64,000 bases of DNA, from contig NZ_JAGMUO010000097.1 of assembly GCF_019049325.1 (NCBI RefSeq), positions 62,001-126,000 of the forward strand, given 5' to 3'. Shown here piece by piece: positions 8,118 to 16,956 of this stretch (position 1 is the stretch's first letter; every line of letters starts with the position of its first letter). The position numbers and the translations under genes were made by a program. Below the pieces are notes generated by a model, which was not told the origin of the DNA, did no database searches, and saw nothing but the letters and a program-made list of their open reading frames with translations. This stretch comes from Streptomyces sp. AC512_CC834 (lineage in GTDB: Bacteria; Actinomycetota; Actinomycetes; Streptomycetales; Streptomycetaceae).

Positions 8118-9302
8118 TCAGGCCGGCTGTGCGGAGGGGCGCAAGGCCGAGTCATGGGCCGGAGCGGGGAGGTGCGGGTACTCGGTGGACCGGTGCTGGA
8201 AGGAGAGGATCTTGGGGTTGAGGACGACTCCGTCGCGGATCTCGACGGCATTCCTGACGGTGGCGTCGCCGTCCCAGGACGCGGGGCCACTCATTACCTT
8301 GCGCAGATAGGGCAGCAGGGCCTCACTGATCTCCCAAGTGGCGGAGTTCCACAGATATGACGGGCTGTGGTCCACCCCGTAGTAGTGGCAGCCGGGGCCC
8401 ACCGTGGTCATCGGTTCCTCGAAGGTGGTCGGGCGGGCCCATTCGAAGCCCATGCCCTCGTCGCAGGAGACATCGACGAACAAGGTCCCGGGCCGGAACA
8501 GAGCGAGTTCCTCGTCGGTGACGAACGTCAGAGGCGCGTCGGTGTCCTGCCTTACGCAGTTGACGATGATGTCGAACCCGGACAGATGTTCCGCGAGCGG
8601 CACGGGACCCAGCCCGGTGAGCACCTCGAGTCGGGACGGATCGTCCGCCCGTTCCGCGAAGTGACCCATCACGACCGACGGCATCGGGGAGGCCACCGCG
8701 GCGGCGGCCCGCTGGGTGAGCACCGTGACGTCCGAGACCCCCATGGCGCCCAGGCCTGTGACCGCCCCGCGGGCCGTGGCGCCGAAGCTGATGACCGCCG
8801 CACGCATCCGGCGACCGTAGCTGCCAGTCACTCCGCCGAGCTGCAGGGCGTGCAGAACCGAGGAGTAGCCGGCGAGTTCGTTGTTCTTGTGGAAGACATG
8901 GACACTGAAAGCGCCCGTGGAGGTCCAGTGGTTCATTGCCTCCCAGGCGATGAGGGTGAGTCGTCGGTCGATGCCGAGCTGGGTCATCCGCTCGTCCTGC
9001 ACGCAGTGCGGCCAGCCCCACAGCACCTTGCCCTCGGGCAGTTGGGCGACGTCCTCGTGCATCGGCTTGGGCAGGAGCAGTACATCGCACTCGGCCAGGA
9101 GCTGCCCGCGGGAGCGCAGTCCGCCCACCAGCGGACGCAGCGTGTCGTCGCCGACACCGAACCGCTGACCGTAGCCCTCCTCGAGGAAGACCTTGGCGCG
9201 TACGTCGGGTGCGATCCGGTCGAGGTGATCGGGATGCAGGGGCAGTCGGAACTCGTTCTCCTTGCGGGAGGAGGCGAGCACGCCGAGGCTCAGTAGGCTC
9301 AT
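8118..9302 (-). CDS. N5-(carboxyethyl)ornithine synthase-like / alanine dehydrogenase-PNT family protein
   Basis: 394 residues from ATG 9302, which has AAGGA just upstream; the longer frame into the promoter is not coding-like. The N-terminal SRKENEFRLPLHPDHL and central VFHKNNELAGYSSVLHALQ with YGRRMRAAVISFGATARGA resemble carboxyethylornithine synthase of Lactococcus and, more distantly, alanine dehydrogenase and lysine-forming saccharopine dehydrogenase. Such enzymes condense pyruvate with the side-chain amine of an amino acid using NAD(P)H. The Rossmann glycine region is SFGATARGAVTGL. Conserved motifs GWPHCVQ and DVSCDEGMGFEWA also fit the family. The exact substrate is uncertain; no other pathway gene is adjacent. 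Confidence 0.7.
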   Translation of the reverse strand: MSLLSLGVLASSRKENEFRLPLHPDHLDRIAPDVRAKVFLEEGYGQRFGVGDDTLRPLVGGLRSRGQLLAECDVLLLPKPMHEDVAQLPEGKVLWGWPHCVQDERMTQLGIDRRLTLIAWEAMNHWTSTGAFSVHVFHKNNELAGYSSVLHALQLGGVTGSYGRRMRAAVISFGATARGAVTGLGAMGVSDVTVLTQRAAAAVASPMPSVVMGHFAERADDPSRLEVLTGLGPVPLAEHLSGFDIIVNCVRQDTDAPLTFVTDEELALFRPGTLFVDVSCDEGMGFEWARPTTFEEPMTTVGPGCHYYGVDHSPSYLWNSATWEISEALLPYLRKVMSGPASWDGDATVRNAVEIRDGVVLNPKILSFQHRSTEYPHLPAPAHDSALRPSAQPA

Positions 9303-9724
9303 ACGCGTCCTTGTATATGGGTATATGGGTGTACAGGTGTACGGGATCGGGTCCGGATCGAGCCGAATCGGTCGGGGCCGGGCACCGGCTCCGGGCAGCC
9401 GGAGAGGGGGAGACGCCCGCATGTGCCCGGAGAGCTGGGAGGTCCCGCTGTCGCCGGGTGCGGAAGAGGTTCTGGGATGGGGCGCGACGCCGTTACGGAT
9501 GACGGCATACGAGGTGCGCCCAGTGGCGCAACTGTACTCCCTTACCAGGGACCCTCCTCTCCGGGGCAGGAACGTATCCGGCAGGCCGTTCGTTGTGGTG
9601 AGAGGTGAGCGGGCGCCGTGTCGTGTTCGGGGTTCCCTCCGACCGCCGGCGGCCAGGCAACCCGGAGCCGCACGACTGCGTGCTTCCACGAGCCCCGCCC
9701 CCGCCCTCCGCGAGAAGGTAGAAC
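9303..9724. promoter_or_regulatory. Divergent promoter region between the CeoS-like gene and the desaturase
   Basis: About 420 bp without a convincing gene. Four tandem 8-bp units lie at 9313-9344, immediately upstream of the CeoS-like start codon. A plus-strand frame starting near 9421 is moderately GC3-rich but resembles no family I know and has no clear ribosome binding site, so I do not call it. Confidence 0.6.
9313..9344. repeat. Four tandem 8-bp repeats in promoter
   Basis: Units GTATATGG, GTATATGG, GTGTACAG, GTGTACGG run head to tail (9313-9320, 9321-9328, 9329-9336, 9337-9344). They end about 10 bp from the CeoS-like start codon. On the coding strand they read as CC-x-TA-y-AC octamers. 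They could be tandem regulator-binding sites or contain the -10 element (TATACC/TATACA). Confidence 0.7.
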
Positions 9725-10816
9725 GTGACCGCAAAGACCATCGACCGGGGCGACGGCCCGGCGGACCCCGCCCGCATGACGAAACCTCCGTCCACCGGCC
9801 GCGGGAGCGACTTCGCCGCCCTGTCCCGCGAGGTGAAACAGAGCGGGCTGCTGAGGCGTCGTCCGGTCTACTACTCCGTCAAAGTGGGGGCGAACCTGCT
9901 CCTGCTGGCCGCGGGATGGACAGCCTTCGCCCTGCTCGGGCAGTCGTGGTGGCAGCTCATCACCGCCGCCTTCCTCGCGGTGATGTTCACCCAGACCGCC
10001 TTCATCGGGCACGACGCCGGCCACCACCAGATCGCCACCTCCAAGCGGGTCAACAACCTGCTCGGCCGCGTCCACGCCGACCTGCTGGTCGGCCTCAGCT
10101 ACGGCTGGTGGATCAACAAGCACAGCCGGCACCACGCCCACCCCAACCACGTCGACCGCGACCCCGACATCGCCGACGGAGCGATCGCCTTCACCGAGGA
10201 CCAGGCCCGGGTCCGCCGGGGAGCGTACGCCTGGCTCGGCCGCCATCAGGCCTGGCTCTTCTTCCCCATGCTGCTGCTGGAGGGACTCGCCCTGCACGTC
10301 GCCGGTGTACGGGCGACGTTCGACGGCACCGGCAGGCGTACGGGGCGGGCGACCAGACTGGCCGAGGCGGGCATGTTGACGACGCACATCGTCGGCTATC
10401 TCGTCGCCCTGTTCTGGTTCCTGACCCCCTTGCAGGCCGTGGTCTTCCTCCTGGTGCACCAGGGGCTCTTCGGTCTGTACATGGGGTGCTCATTCGCTCC
10501 CAACCACAAGGGAATGGCCCTGTTCGGCAAGAGCGACAAGGTCGACTTCCTGCGCCGCCAGGTGCTGACGTCGCGCAACATCCGCGGCCACCGGCTGACC
10601 GACCTGGCACTTGGCGGACTGAACTACCAGATCGAGCACCATCTGTTCCCGTCCATGCCGCGGCCCAGCCTGCGCCATGCCCAGGAGCTCGTACGCGCGT
10701 TCTGCGCCCGGCACGGCATCGCGTACCACGAGACGGGGCTCTTGGACTCGTACGCACAGGTACTGAGGCATCTGCACGCCGTCGGCGGGCCACTGCGGCC
10801 CGAGCTGGAGTACTGA
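9725..10816 (+). CDS. Membrane fatty-acid desaturase (acyl-lipid type)
   Basis: 363 residues. All three histidine clusters of the membrane di-iron desaturases are present: HDAGHH (about residue 98), the WWINKHSRHHAHPN region (about 133) and QIEHHLFPSMPR (about 302). Hydrophobic segments flank them (NLLLLAAGWTAFALLG, WFLTPLQAVVFLLVHQG). The QIEHH form of the third box is typical of front-end and linoleoyl-type desaturases. The enzyme should introduce a cis double bond into membrane acyl chains using O2 and an electron donor not encoded here. GTG 9725 follows GAGAAGG. Confidence 0.9.
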   Translation: MTAKTIDRGDGPADPARMTKPPSTGRGSDFAALSREVKQSGLLRRRPVYYSVKVGANLLLLAAGWTAFALLGQSWWQLITAAFLAVMFTQTAFIGHDAGHHQIATSKRVNNLLGRVHADLLVGLSYGWWINKHSRHHAHPNHVDRDPDIADGAIAFTEDQARVRRGAYAWLGRHQAWLFFPMLLLEGLALHVAGVRATFDGTGRRTGRATRLAEAGMLTTHIVGYLVALFWFLTPLQAVVFLLVHQGLFGLYMGCSFAPNHKGMALFGKSDKVDFLRRQVLTSRNIRGHRLTDLALGGLNYQIEHHLFPSMPRPSLRHAQELVRAFCARHGIAYHETGLLDSYAQVLRHLHAVGGPLRPELEY

Positions 10817-10850
10817 CCTTTCGTCGCGGGCCGCCGGACCGCCTCTCGGG

Positions 10851-11264
10851 TCAGTTGTTGACGTCCTCGTTGAAGTCGTCGGCGCAGGCGTCTCGCTCGC
10901 TCTGGCTGTCGGCGTGCTGGACGCAGTCGTCGAAGTCCTTGAACTCGTCCGAGTTCAGGATCGATGCGCCGATCGCGATGATCACCACGGACGCGATCAC
11001 TCCGAGCGCGCCGAGCACCGCCGCGACGACGGACATCGCCCGGTGAGGGGCGCGACCGCCGCGAGCCCTGCGGGCACCGATGATGCCGAAGATCAACGCC
11101 AGGAGACCGAGCACCACACCGCCGATGACGGTCCAGAAGAGGAGGACGGCCAGGATTCCGAGGACCAACGCGGCGATCGCCATCCCGTTGCCGCGCCTGG
11201 CGCCGGCGCCCTGGTGCGCCTGTGTGGACTGCTCCGGAGTTGCGGGGTGTTCGGGGAAGGACAC
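10851..11264 (-). CDS. DUF4190-type small membrane protein
   Basis: 137 residues. A soluble N terminus with Glu/Gln and Arg is followed by two long hydrophobic stretches, about residues 28-60 (MAIAALVLGILAVLLFW with GGVVLGLLALIFGIIGARRA) and 78-105 (MSVVAAVLGALGVIASVVII). This is the DUF4190 pattern of two helices with glycine-rich turns. The C terminus is acidic with two Cys (DDCVQHADSQSERDACADDF), probably extracytoplasmic. Start GTG 11264. Function unknown. Confidence 0.8.
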   Translation of the reverse strand: MSFPEHPATPEQSTQAHQGAGARRGNGMAIAALVLGILAVLLFWTVIGGVVLGLLALIFGIIGARRARGGRAPHRAMSVVAAVLGALGVIASVVIIAIGASILNSDEFKDFDDCVQHADSQSERDACADDFNEDVNN

Positions 11265-11409
11265 GTCGTCACACTCATCTCTGGTTCTGATCGGGTGAGT
11301 TGCCGTGCCTTTGCGACTGCCCCGTGACGCGCGACGGATGCCTTCGACACGCGGCGACCGGCACCGGCGCCCGTCGAAGGTGAGGCGGACCCGTTCGGTG
11401 GAGGGGATT

Positions 11410-11550
11410 TCAGCCGGTCGTCAGCGTGAAGGTCTGCGCGGCGGACTGCGAGCAGGACCGCCGGGACAGGCGGGCTCCGTCTGCGGTGGCACCGGAGCCG
11501 CCGTCCACGTCCCAGACCTTCCCGTTGTGCCGGTTGATGACTGTGCACAC
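11410..11550 (-). pseudogene. Remnant of a ricin-type beta-trefoil lectin (CBM13) domain
   Basis: Minus-strand translation from 11550 to the TGA at 11410-11412 gives 46 residues that look like the last beta-trefoil repeat of a Streptomyces secreted enzyme: NRHNGKVWDVDGGSGATADG, a later Cys region, then a QTFTLTTG end. Ricin lectin repeats usually read as a N-R-x-S-G-K-x-x-D-V segment followed by a Q-x-W and Q-x-F-T-L element. Here the Q-W part is altered to SRRS. No signal peptide, start codon with a ribosome binding site or upstream domain is present, and the MFS gene ends 5 bp away. It looks like the 3' stump of a deleted gene. Confidence 0.6.
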
Positions 11551-11554
11551 GCGC

Positions 11555-12865
11555 TCAGGGCTTCGAAGGCTCTTCGACCGCGGCGTCCGGCGCGCCAGGC
11601 CCGGTGCTCCGGCCGGCCTGTCGCAGCGCGTCCTCGTCGGTTCGGGCGTCGTAACTGAGCAGCTTGGGCAGTGCGGTGGCGAGCAGGCCCACCGTGGCGA
11701 CGCAGGCGACCCCGCCGGTCCAGATCGCCGGGCGGGCGCCGGTCCAGCCGGCCATCGCCCCGGAGCGGACCTGGCCGAGTTGCGGGCCGATGCTGTAGGA
11801 GAGGACCTCGATGCCGGCGAGCCGGCCGCGCAGCCGGTCGGGAATGGTCTGGTTCCAGATGGTCGAGCGGCCCAGGCCGCTCAGCATGTCGCCCGCTCCC
11901 GCCAGCGCGAGGCACGCCAGCACGAGCCAGATGTTCGCCGTCCAGCCGGCCGCCGCGATGGCCAGGCCCCAGCCGGCCGCGCCGAACACCACCAGCAGTC
12001 CGTGGCGACGGGTCCGGGACACCCAGCCGCTGGTGAGGCTGACGAGCAGGGATCCGACGGCTCCCGCGGAGTACATCAGCCCCAGCGCCCAGTCGGCGTC
12101 GAGTTCGTCGGCGAGGAAGGGGAAGATGGTGTTCGGGAAGGCGAAGAACATGGCCGCCAGGTCGACGGCGTACGTGCCCAGGAGTACCGGGCGCGACCAC
12201 GCGTACCTGGCGCCTTCCGCGATGCCGCGCAGGGACGGCTTGGCCGCGTGTTCGACGGGCGGGGCGGGCGAGAGCCGACGGCACATCAGCACCGACGCGA
12301 GGAAGCAGACGACCGTGGTGGCGTACGCGGGGACGTTGCCGGCGTACGCCACGACCAGGCCGGCCAGGGCGGGCCCGCCGATCGCGCCGGCCTGCCAGCG
12401 CAGAGCGTTCAGGGCGGCCGCGGCGGGGAGCTGGTCGTGCGGGACGATGCGGGCCAGCAACGAGTCCAGTGCGGGCCGTTGGAGTCCGGCGAGCGCCGCC
12501 ACGCCCGCCGCCACGACGTACAGCGGCCACAGCATGGGCCGCGGCAGCAGCGCGTTCAGCAGCAGGACGGCTGCCAGCAGCCCCAGTCCCGCCTCGGTCA
12601 GGACGATGACCTTGCGGCGGTCCACCGCGTCGGCGAGTGCCCCGCCATAGAGTCCGAAGACCACCAGCGGCACGAGTTCGACGGCACCCATGACGCCGAC
12701 CGCGAGCGGTGAACCGGTCAGGTCCTTGATCTGGAGCGGCAGCGCGATCAGCGCCATCACGCTGCCGAGGTAGGTGACCAGGCCCTGCACCCACAGGAGA
12801 CGGAAGTCCCGGGAGGAGCGCCAGGGCGCGAGGTCGGGCAGCAGTGCGGCGAGCTTCGGGGGCAT
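11555..12865 (-). CDS. MFS transporter, EntS-like (probable siderophore exporter)
   Basis: 436 residues, 12 predicted membrane helices. The N terminus (SSRDFRLLWVQGLVTYLGSVMALIALP, then GALADAVDRRKVIVLTE) matches the enterobactin-exporter EntS / DHA3 MFS group, including the G-x-x-A-D-x-x-D-R-R loop between helices 2 and 3. The start ATG lies 3 bp after the stop of the ABC ATPase, so it is the last gene of the iron-regulated uptake operon. In that context export of a siderophore or of its deferrated form is the likely role. Confidence 0.82.
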   Translation of the reverse strand: MPPKLAALLPDLAPWRSSRDFRLLWVQGLVTYLGSVMALIALPLQIKDLTGSPLAVGVMGAVELVPLVVFGLYGGALADAVDRRKVIVLTEAGLGLLAAVLLLNALLPRPMLWPLYVVAAGVAALAGLQRPALDSLLARIVPHDQLPAAAALNALRWQAGAIGGPALAGLVVAYAGNVPAYATTVVCFLASVLMCRRLSPAPPVEHAAKPSLRGIAEGARYAWSRPVLLGTYAVDLAAMFFAFPNTIFPFLADELDADWALGLMYSAGAVGSLLVSLTSGWVSRTRRHGLLVVFGAAGWGLAIAAAGWTANIWLVLACLALAGAGDMLSGLGRSTIWNQTIPDRLRGRLAGIEVLSYSIGPQLGQVRSGAMAGWTGARPAIWTGGVACVATVGLLATALPKLLSYDARTDEDALRQAGRSTGPGAPDAAVEEPSKP

Positions 12866-12868
12866 GGT

Positions 12869-13732
12869 TCAGTGGCTCCCGGCCGGTGCGGACTGCCGCG
12901 ACCCGGCGGACGGCGTGGCTCCGTCGTCCGCGGCCGTCGAGTGGTGGCGTCCGATCGGGAGTACGAGGGGCCTGCCGGAGACCGGGTCCTCGATGACGCG
13001 GCTCTCCATGCCGTACACCGAGCGGACCATGTCCCGCGTCATCACCTCCTGGGTGGTTCCGGCGGCGTGCAGCCCGCCGGAGGCCAGGGCGATGAGCCGG
13101 TCCGCGTAGCGTGCGGCCAGGTTGAGGTCGTGCAGGACCATGACGATCGTGGTGCCGCGGGTGCGGTTCAGGTCGGTCAGGAGGTCGAGGACCTCGACCT
13201 GGTGGCTGATGTCGAGGAACGTGGTGGGTTCGTCGAGCAGCAGCAGGTCGGTCTGCTGGGCCAGCGCCATCGCGATCCACACGCGTTGGCGCTGACCGCC
13301 GGAGAGTTCGTCGACCGCCCGGTCCATCAGGTCCGTCGTGTGCGTGGCCTCCAGTGCGGTGGCGACCGCGGCGTCGTCCTTCGCCGTCCAGCGGGAGAAG
13401 GCGCGCTGGTGGGGGTGGCGGCCCCGGCCGACCAGGTCAAGGACCGTGATGCCCTCCGGGGTGACCGGCGCCTGGGGCAACAGGCCCAGGGTGCGGGCGA
13501 GTTCCTTGGCGGCGGTGCGGTGGACCTCCTTGCCGTCGAGGACGACCCGTCCCGCACGCGGCACGAGGAGCCGGGACATCGAGCGCAGCAGCGTCGACTT
13601 GCCGCAGGCGTTCGCCCCGACGATCACTGTGATCCTCCCGGCCGCGAGGGTCAGGTCGAGGCCCTCGATGACCGTACGGTCGCCGTAGCCGAGGGTGAGG
13701 TCCTCGGTGGACAGGGAGTGGGACGCGGTCAC
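12869..13732 (-). CDS. Ferric-siderophore ABC transporter ATP-binding protein (FepC/FecE type)
   Basis: 287 residues with Walker A GANACGKST (about residue 40), signature LSGGQRQRVWIAMAL, Walker B LLLLDEPTTFLD and the switch His in VLHDLNLAARYADR. The segment LLPQAPVTPEGITVLDLVGRGRHPHQ is diagnostic of siderophore/haem/cobalamin importers. GTG 13732 overlaps the upstream permease stop (GTGA). A hydrophilic tail of about 40 residues follows the fold. It energises the two FepD/FepG-like permeases. Confidence 0.93.
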   Translation of the reverse strand: MTASHSLSTEDLTLGYGDRTVIEGLDLTLAAGRITVIVGANACGKSTLLRSMSRLLVPRAGRVVLDGKEVHRTAAKELARTLGLLPQAPVTPEGITVLDLVGRGRHPHQRAFSRWTAKDDAAVATALEATHTTDLMDRAVDELSGGQRQRVWIAMALAQQTDLLLLDEPTTFLDISHQVEVLDLLTDLNRTRGTTIVMVLHDLNLAARYADRLIALASGGLHAAGTTQEVMTRDMVRSVYGMESRVIEDPVSGRPLVLPIGRHHSTAADDGATPSAGSRQSAPAGSH

Positions 13733-14781
13733 AGTGAGCCTCCGGCCCGGTTGGTGCGGACGATCAGGTAGACGAGGTAGGGAGCGCCCAGGACGCCGGT
13801 GACGACGCCCACCGGGTAGCGGGTGCCGAAAGCGTACTGACCGGTGAAGTCGGCGACCAGCACGAGCAGGGCGCCGACCAGGCCGGCGGGCACCAGCAGG
13901 GATCCGCCGGTTCCCACGAGACGGGCGGCGATCGGCCCGGAGAGGAAGGCGACGAAGGCGATCGGTCCGGCGGCCGCCGTCGCGAAGGCGATCAGCCCGA
14001 CGGCCGCGACGATCACCACGACGCGGGTGCGTTCGACGCGGACGCCGAGCGCGGACGCCGTGTCGTCGCCGAGGCTCAGCGCGCTCAGGTCGCGGGCCCT
14101 GGAGAGCAGCACCGGGCCGAGCACGAGCACGGCGAGGACGGTGGGCACGGTCTCTTCCCAGGTGGTGCCGTTGAGACTGCCCGTGAGCCAGCGCATCGCC
14201 TCCTGGAGGTCCCATTCACCTGCCTGCGACAGGACGTAGGAGGTGACGCTGTCGAGCAGGGCGGAGACACCGATGCCGATGAGGATGAGCCGCGTGCCGG
14301 CGACGCCGTCGCGGAACGCGAGGGTGTACACGAGCAGCGCCACGCCGAGCGCGGCGGCGATCGCGACGACCGACACCTCGGTGCCGCCCAGCGAGAAGGA
14401 CACGATGGCGATGGCCGCCGCCGCGCTCGCTCCCGCACTGATGCCGATGATGTCGGGGCTGGCGAGCGGGTTGCGGAGCATCGTCTGGAAGGTGACGCCG
14501 GCGATGCCGAAGCTGAATCCGGCGGTCAGGGCGAGCACCGCACGCGGCAGCCGCAGTCTGCCGACCGTGAAGGACGCGCCGGGCACGTCCTCCCCCATGA
14601 TGACGCGCACCACGTCGTGGGCCGGGTAGAAGGTGTGCCCGGCCATGAGGGTGGTGACGAACGCGGCGACGACGAGCAGGAGCAGCGTCAGGACGATGAG
14701 CCGCCGCCGGTACGCGCCGCGGACCCGGGCCCGGGTGACGGTCCGCAGCGTGGACGGGGCGCTGACGGCGGGGGCGCTCAC
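13729..14781 (-). CDS. Ferric-siderophore ABC permease (FepG/FecD type)
   Basis: 350 residues from GTG 14781, overlapping the preceding gene by GTGA. FecCD-family features are present: the hydrophobic N-terminal segment LIVLTLLLLVVAAFVTTLMAG, the stretch LRLPRAVLALTAGFSFGIAG with QTMLRNPLASPDIIGISAGA (the RNPLA-P-DIIGI-GA motif), and GPIAFVAFLSGPIAARLVG near the C terminus. About ten membrane helices. Pairs with the upstream permease. Confidence 0.92.
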   Translation of the reverse strand: MSAPAVSAPSTLRTVTRARVRGAYRRRLIVLTLLLLVVAAFVTTLMAGHTFYPAHDVVRVIMGEDVPGASFTVGRLRLPRAVLALTAGFSFGIAGVTFQTMLRNPLASPDIIGISAGASAAAAIAIVSFSLGGTEVSVVAIAAALGVALLVYTLAFRDGVAGTRLILIGIGVSALLDSVTSYVLSQAGEWDLQEAMRWLTGSLNGTTWEETVPTVLAVLVLGPVLLSRARDLSALSLGDDTASALGVRVERTRVVVIVAAVGLIAFATAAAGPIAFVAFLSGPIAARLVGTGGSLLVPAGLVGALLVLVADFTGQYAFGTRYPVGVVTGVLGAPYLVYLIVRTNRAGGSL

Positions 14782-15821
14782 AGGGATCTGACCTTCTGTC
14801 GGCGGACGATGTGGATGAAGAAGGGGGCGCCGATGACGGCGGTCAGGATTCCCACGTCGATCTCGGAGGGCCGGGCCACGACCCGCCCGACGACGTCGGC
14901 CGCGGTGAGGAGGATGGCGCCGCCCAGCGCGGAGAACGGCAGCAGCCAGCGGTGGTCGACGCCCGCCAGGAGCCGGCAGGTGTGCGGGACGAGCAGGCCG
15001 ACGAAGGCGATCGGTCCGGCGACGGCGGTGGACGCGCCGCACAGCACGACCGCGCCGAGCGCCGCGGTGGCCCGCACGAGGGCGACCCGTTCACCGAGCC
15101 CGGCCGCCAGGTCGTCGCCCAGGGCGAGGGAGTTGAGGGCTCGGGCGGAGGCGAGGCAGAGCAGGAACCCGGCCGCGAGGAACGGCGCGACACTGCCGAG
15201 CTGCGCGTAGGAGGCTCCCCCGACGCCGCCGATCTGCCACAGCCGGAAGGTGTCGGAGATGTCGTTGCGCGGCAGTACGACGGCGCTGACCAGGGAGGCG
15301 AGCGCGGCCGAGATGGCGGCACCGGAGAGGGCCAGCTTGAGCGGCGTGGCACCGCCGCGGCCCAGCGAGCCGACGGTGTACACGAACCCGGCGGTCAGCG
15401 CCGCTCCGGTCATCGCCACCCAGATGTATCCGGACACCGACACGAGGCCGAAGTGGGCGATGGCGGTGACGACGGCCAGCGAGGCACCCATGTTGACGCC
15501 GAGGATGCCGGGGTCGGCGAGTGGATTGCGGGTCACTCCCTGCATGACCGTGCCGGAGACCGCCAGGGCGGCGCCCACGACGACGGCGAGGAGGGTGCGC
15601 GGTACGCGTTTGGTGACCGCGGCCTCCTCCAGGGTGCGTTCCGCTCCGCCGAGGGCGGACCACACGTCGGACCAGGCGACGTCGCGGGAGCCGAGGGCGA
15701 GGGAGGCGGTCATGACGGTGAGCAGGACGGCCGCGAGCACGAGGAGCCAGGTCACGCGGACGCGCGCCGAACGCCGTACCGGGAGGGCGTTCGGCGCGCG
15801 CAGGGTCTGGGTGGCGCTCAC
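14778..15821 (-). CDS. Ferric-siderophore ABC permease (FepD/FecC type)
   Basis: 347 residues from GTG 15821 (GTGA overlap with the binding-protein stop). FecCD-family signature VPRTLLAVVVGAALAVSGTV then GVTRNPLADPGILGVNMGAS, and a C-terminal GPIAFVGLLVPHTCRLLAG block. About ten transmembrane helices. It should form the membrane channel with the next permease. Confidence 0.93.
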   Translation of the reverse strand: MSATQTLRAPNALPVRRSARVRVTWLLVLAAVLLTVMTASLALGSRDVAWSDVWSALGGAERTLEEAAVTKRVPRTLLAVVVGAALAVSGTVMQGVTRNPLADPGILGVNMGASLAVVTAIAHFGLVSVSGYIWVAMTGAALTAGFVYTVGSLGRGGATPLKLALSGAAISAALASLVSAVVLPRNDISDTFRLWQIGGVGGASYAQLGSVAPFLAAGFLLCLASARALNSLALGDDLAAGLGERVALVRATAALGAVVLCGASTAVAGPIAFVGLLVPHTCRLLAGVDHRWLLPFSALGGAILLTAADVVGRVVARPSEIDVGILTAVIGAPFFIHIVRRQKVRSL

Positions 15822-16867
15822 GCGGCCTTGTCCGCGGCCTGGGCCAGGGCCTTCACGTAGTCGTCGAGGACGTACGGGATGGACAGCGGGGTCGGGTTCG
15901 CGGCGGTCGCCAGCGGGGTGCTGCCGGGCAGCAGGTAGACGGAGTCCTGCTTGACGGCGGCCAGCTTCGAGGTGAGCGGGTCGTTCTTGAGGGCCTTGAG
16001 CAGTTCGCCCTTGTCGTCGCCGTAGCCGGTGACGATGTCGACGTCGTTGAAGTCGTCGATGCGCTCGGCGCTCTTGGTCAGCACGAACTTCTTCGTGTCC
16101 TTGGACGGCTCGGAGATGCTGGCCGGGATCTTCATGCCGAGGTCGGTGAAGAACTGGGTGCGGGTGTCGTGGGTGGTGTAGAAGCCGACCTCACTGACGT
16201 CCTTGGAGGACACGTGGGTCATGAACATCGCCGTCTTCCCCTTGATCTGGGGGTACTTGGCGACGGTCTCGGCGATCTGTCCTTCGAGGTCGGCGATGAG
16301 CTTGTCGCCCTCGTCGGCGAGGCCTATGGCCTTGCTGTTGAGCCGGATGATGTCGCGCCACGGCGTCGCCCAGGCGGCTTCCGGGTAGGCCACCACGGGG
16401 GCGATCTGGCTGAGGGTCTCGTAGTCCTCGGCGGTCAGCCCGGAGTACGAGGCGAGGATCACGTCGGGCTTGGTGTCGGCGACGGCCTCGAAGTCGATGC
16501 CGTCGGTCTCGTCGAACAGGACGGGTGTCTTGGCGCCGAGTTCCTTGAGCCGGTCCTCGGTCCAGGGCAGGACGCCGTCGCCGTCGTCGTCACCGAAGTT
16601 GGCCTTGGCCATGCCGACGGGGACGACGCCGAGGGCGAGCGGCACCTCGTCGTTGGCCCAGTTGACGGTGGCGACGCGCTTGGGCTTGTCGGGGACGACG
16701 GTGGTACCGAGCGCGTGCTCGATCGTCACGGGGAATGGGCCGGAGCCGTCGGCGCCGGCACCTGCGGCGCTGCTGTCGTCCTTGGTGTCGTCCTGGCCGC
16801 CGCAGGCGGTGAGGCCGAACAGGAGGGCCGCCGCGAGGGCGAGCGCGCGAAGGCGGGGTGTTCTCAT
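15818..16867 (-). CDS. Iron-siderophore-binding lipoprotein (FepB/FhuD fold)
   Basis: 349 residues. ATG 16867 begins a lipoprotein signal MRTPRLRALALAAALLFG with lipobox LTAC, followed by an Asp/Ser/Gly linker. The mature domain has KPKRVATVNWANDEVPLALG, PDVILASYSGLTAEDYETLS and a C-terminal LAAVKQDSVYLLPG, the class III binding-protein layout for ferric siderophores. It is the first gene of the five-gene operon, about 90 bp downstream of a strong iron box. The particular siderophore cannot be deduced. Confidence 0.9.
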   Translation of the reverse strand: MRTPRLRALALAAALLFGLTACGGQDDTKDDSSAAGAGADGSGPFPVTIEHALGTTVVPDKPKRVATVNWANDEVPLALGVVPVGMAKANFGDDDGDGVLPWTEDRLKELGAKTPVLFDETDGIDFEAVADTKPDVILASYSGLTAEDYETLSQIAPVVAYPEAAWATPWRDIIRLNSKAIGLADEGDKLIADLEGQIAETVAKYPQIKGKTAMFMTHVSSKDVSEVGFYTTHDTRTQFFTDLGMKIPASISEPSKDTKKFVLTKSAERIDDFNDVDIVTGYGDDKGELLKALKNDPLTSKLAAVKQDSVYLLPGSTPLATAANPTPLSIPYVLDDYVKALAQAADKAA

Positions 16868-16956
16868 CGACCCGGGTTTCACTCTCGGTCGGGGTGCCGG
16901 GGCTCGCGCGTCCGGATTCAGGGTCGCCGAGCAGGGCACCGCACGTGCACTGGATG

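Noticed and set aside
9421..9724. A possible small plus-strand gene (begins MCPESWEVPLSPG)
   Set aside because: Moderate GC3 bias but no ribosome binding site and no recognisable family, and its frame runs on into the desaturase gene out of register.
9303..9734. N-terminal extension of the CeoS-like gene across the divergent promoter
   Set aside because: It would place tandem repeats and non-conserved residues before the family start SLLSLGVLASSRKENE and would overlap the desaturase start.
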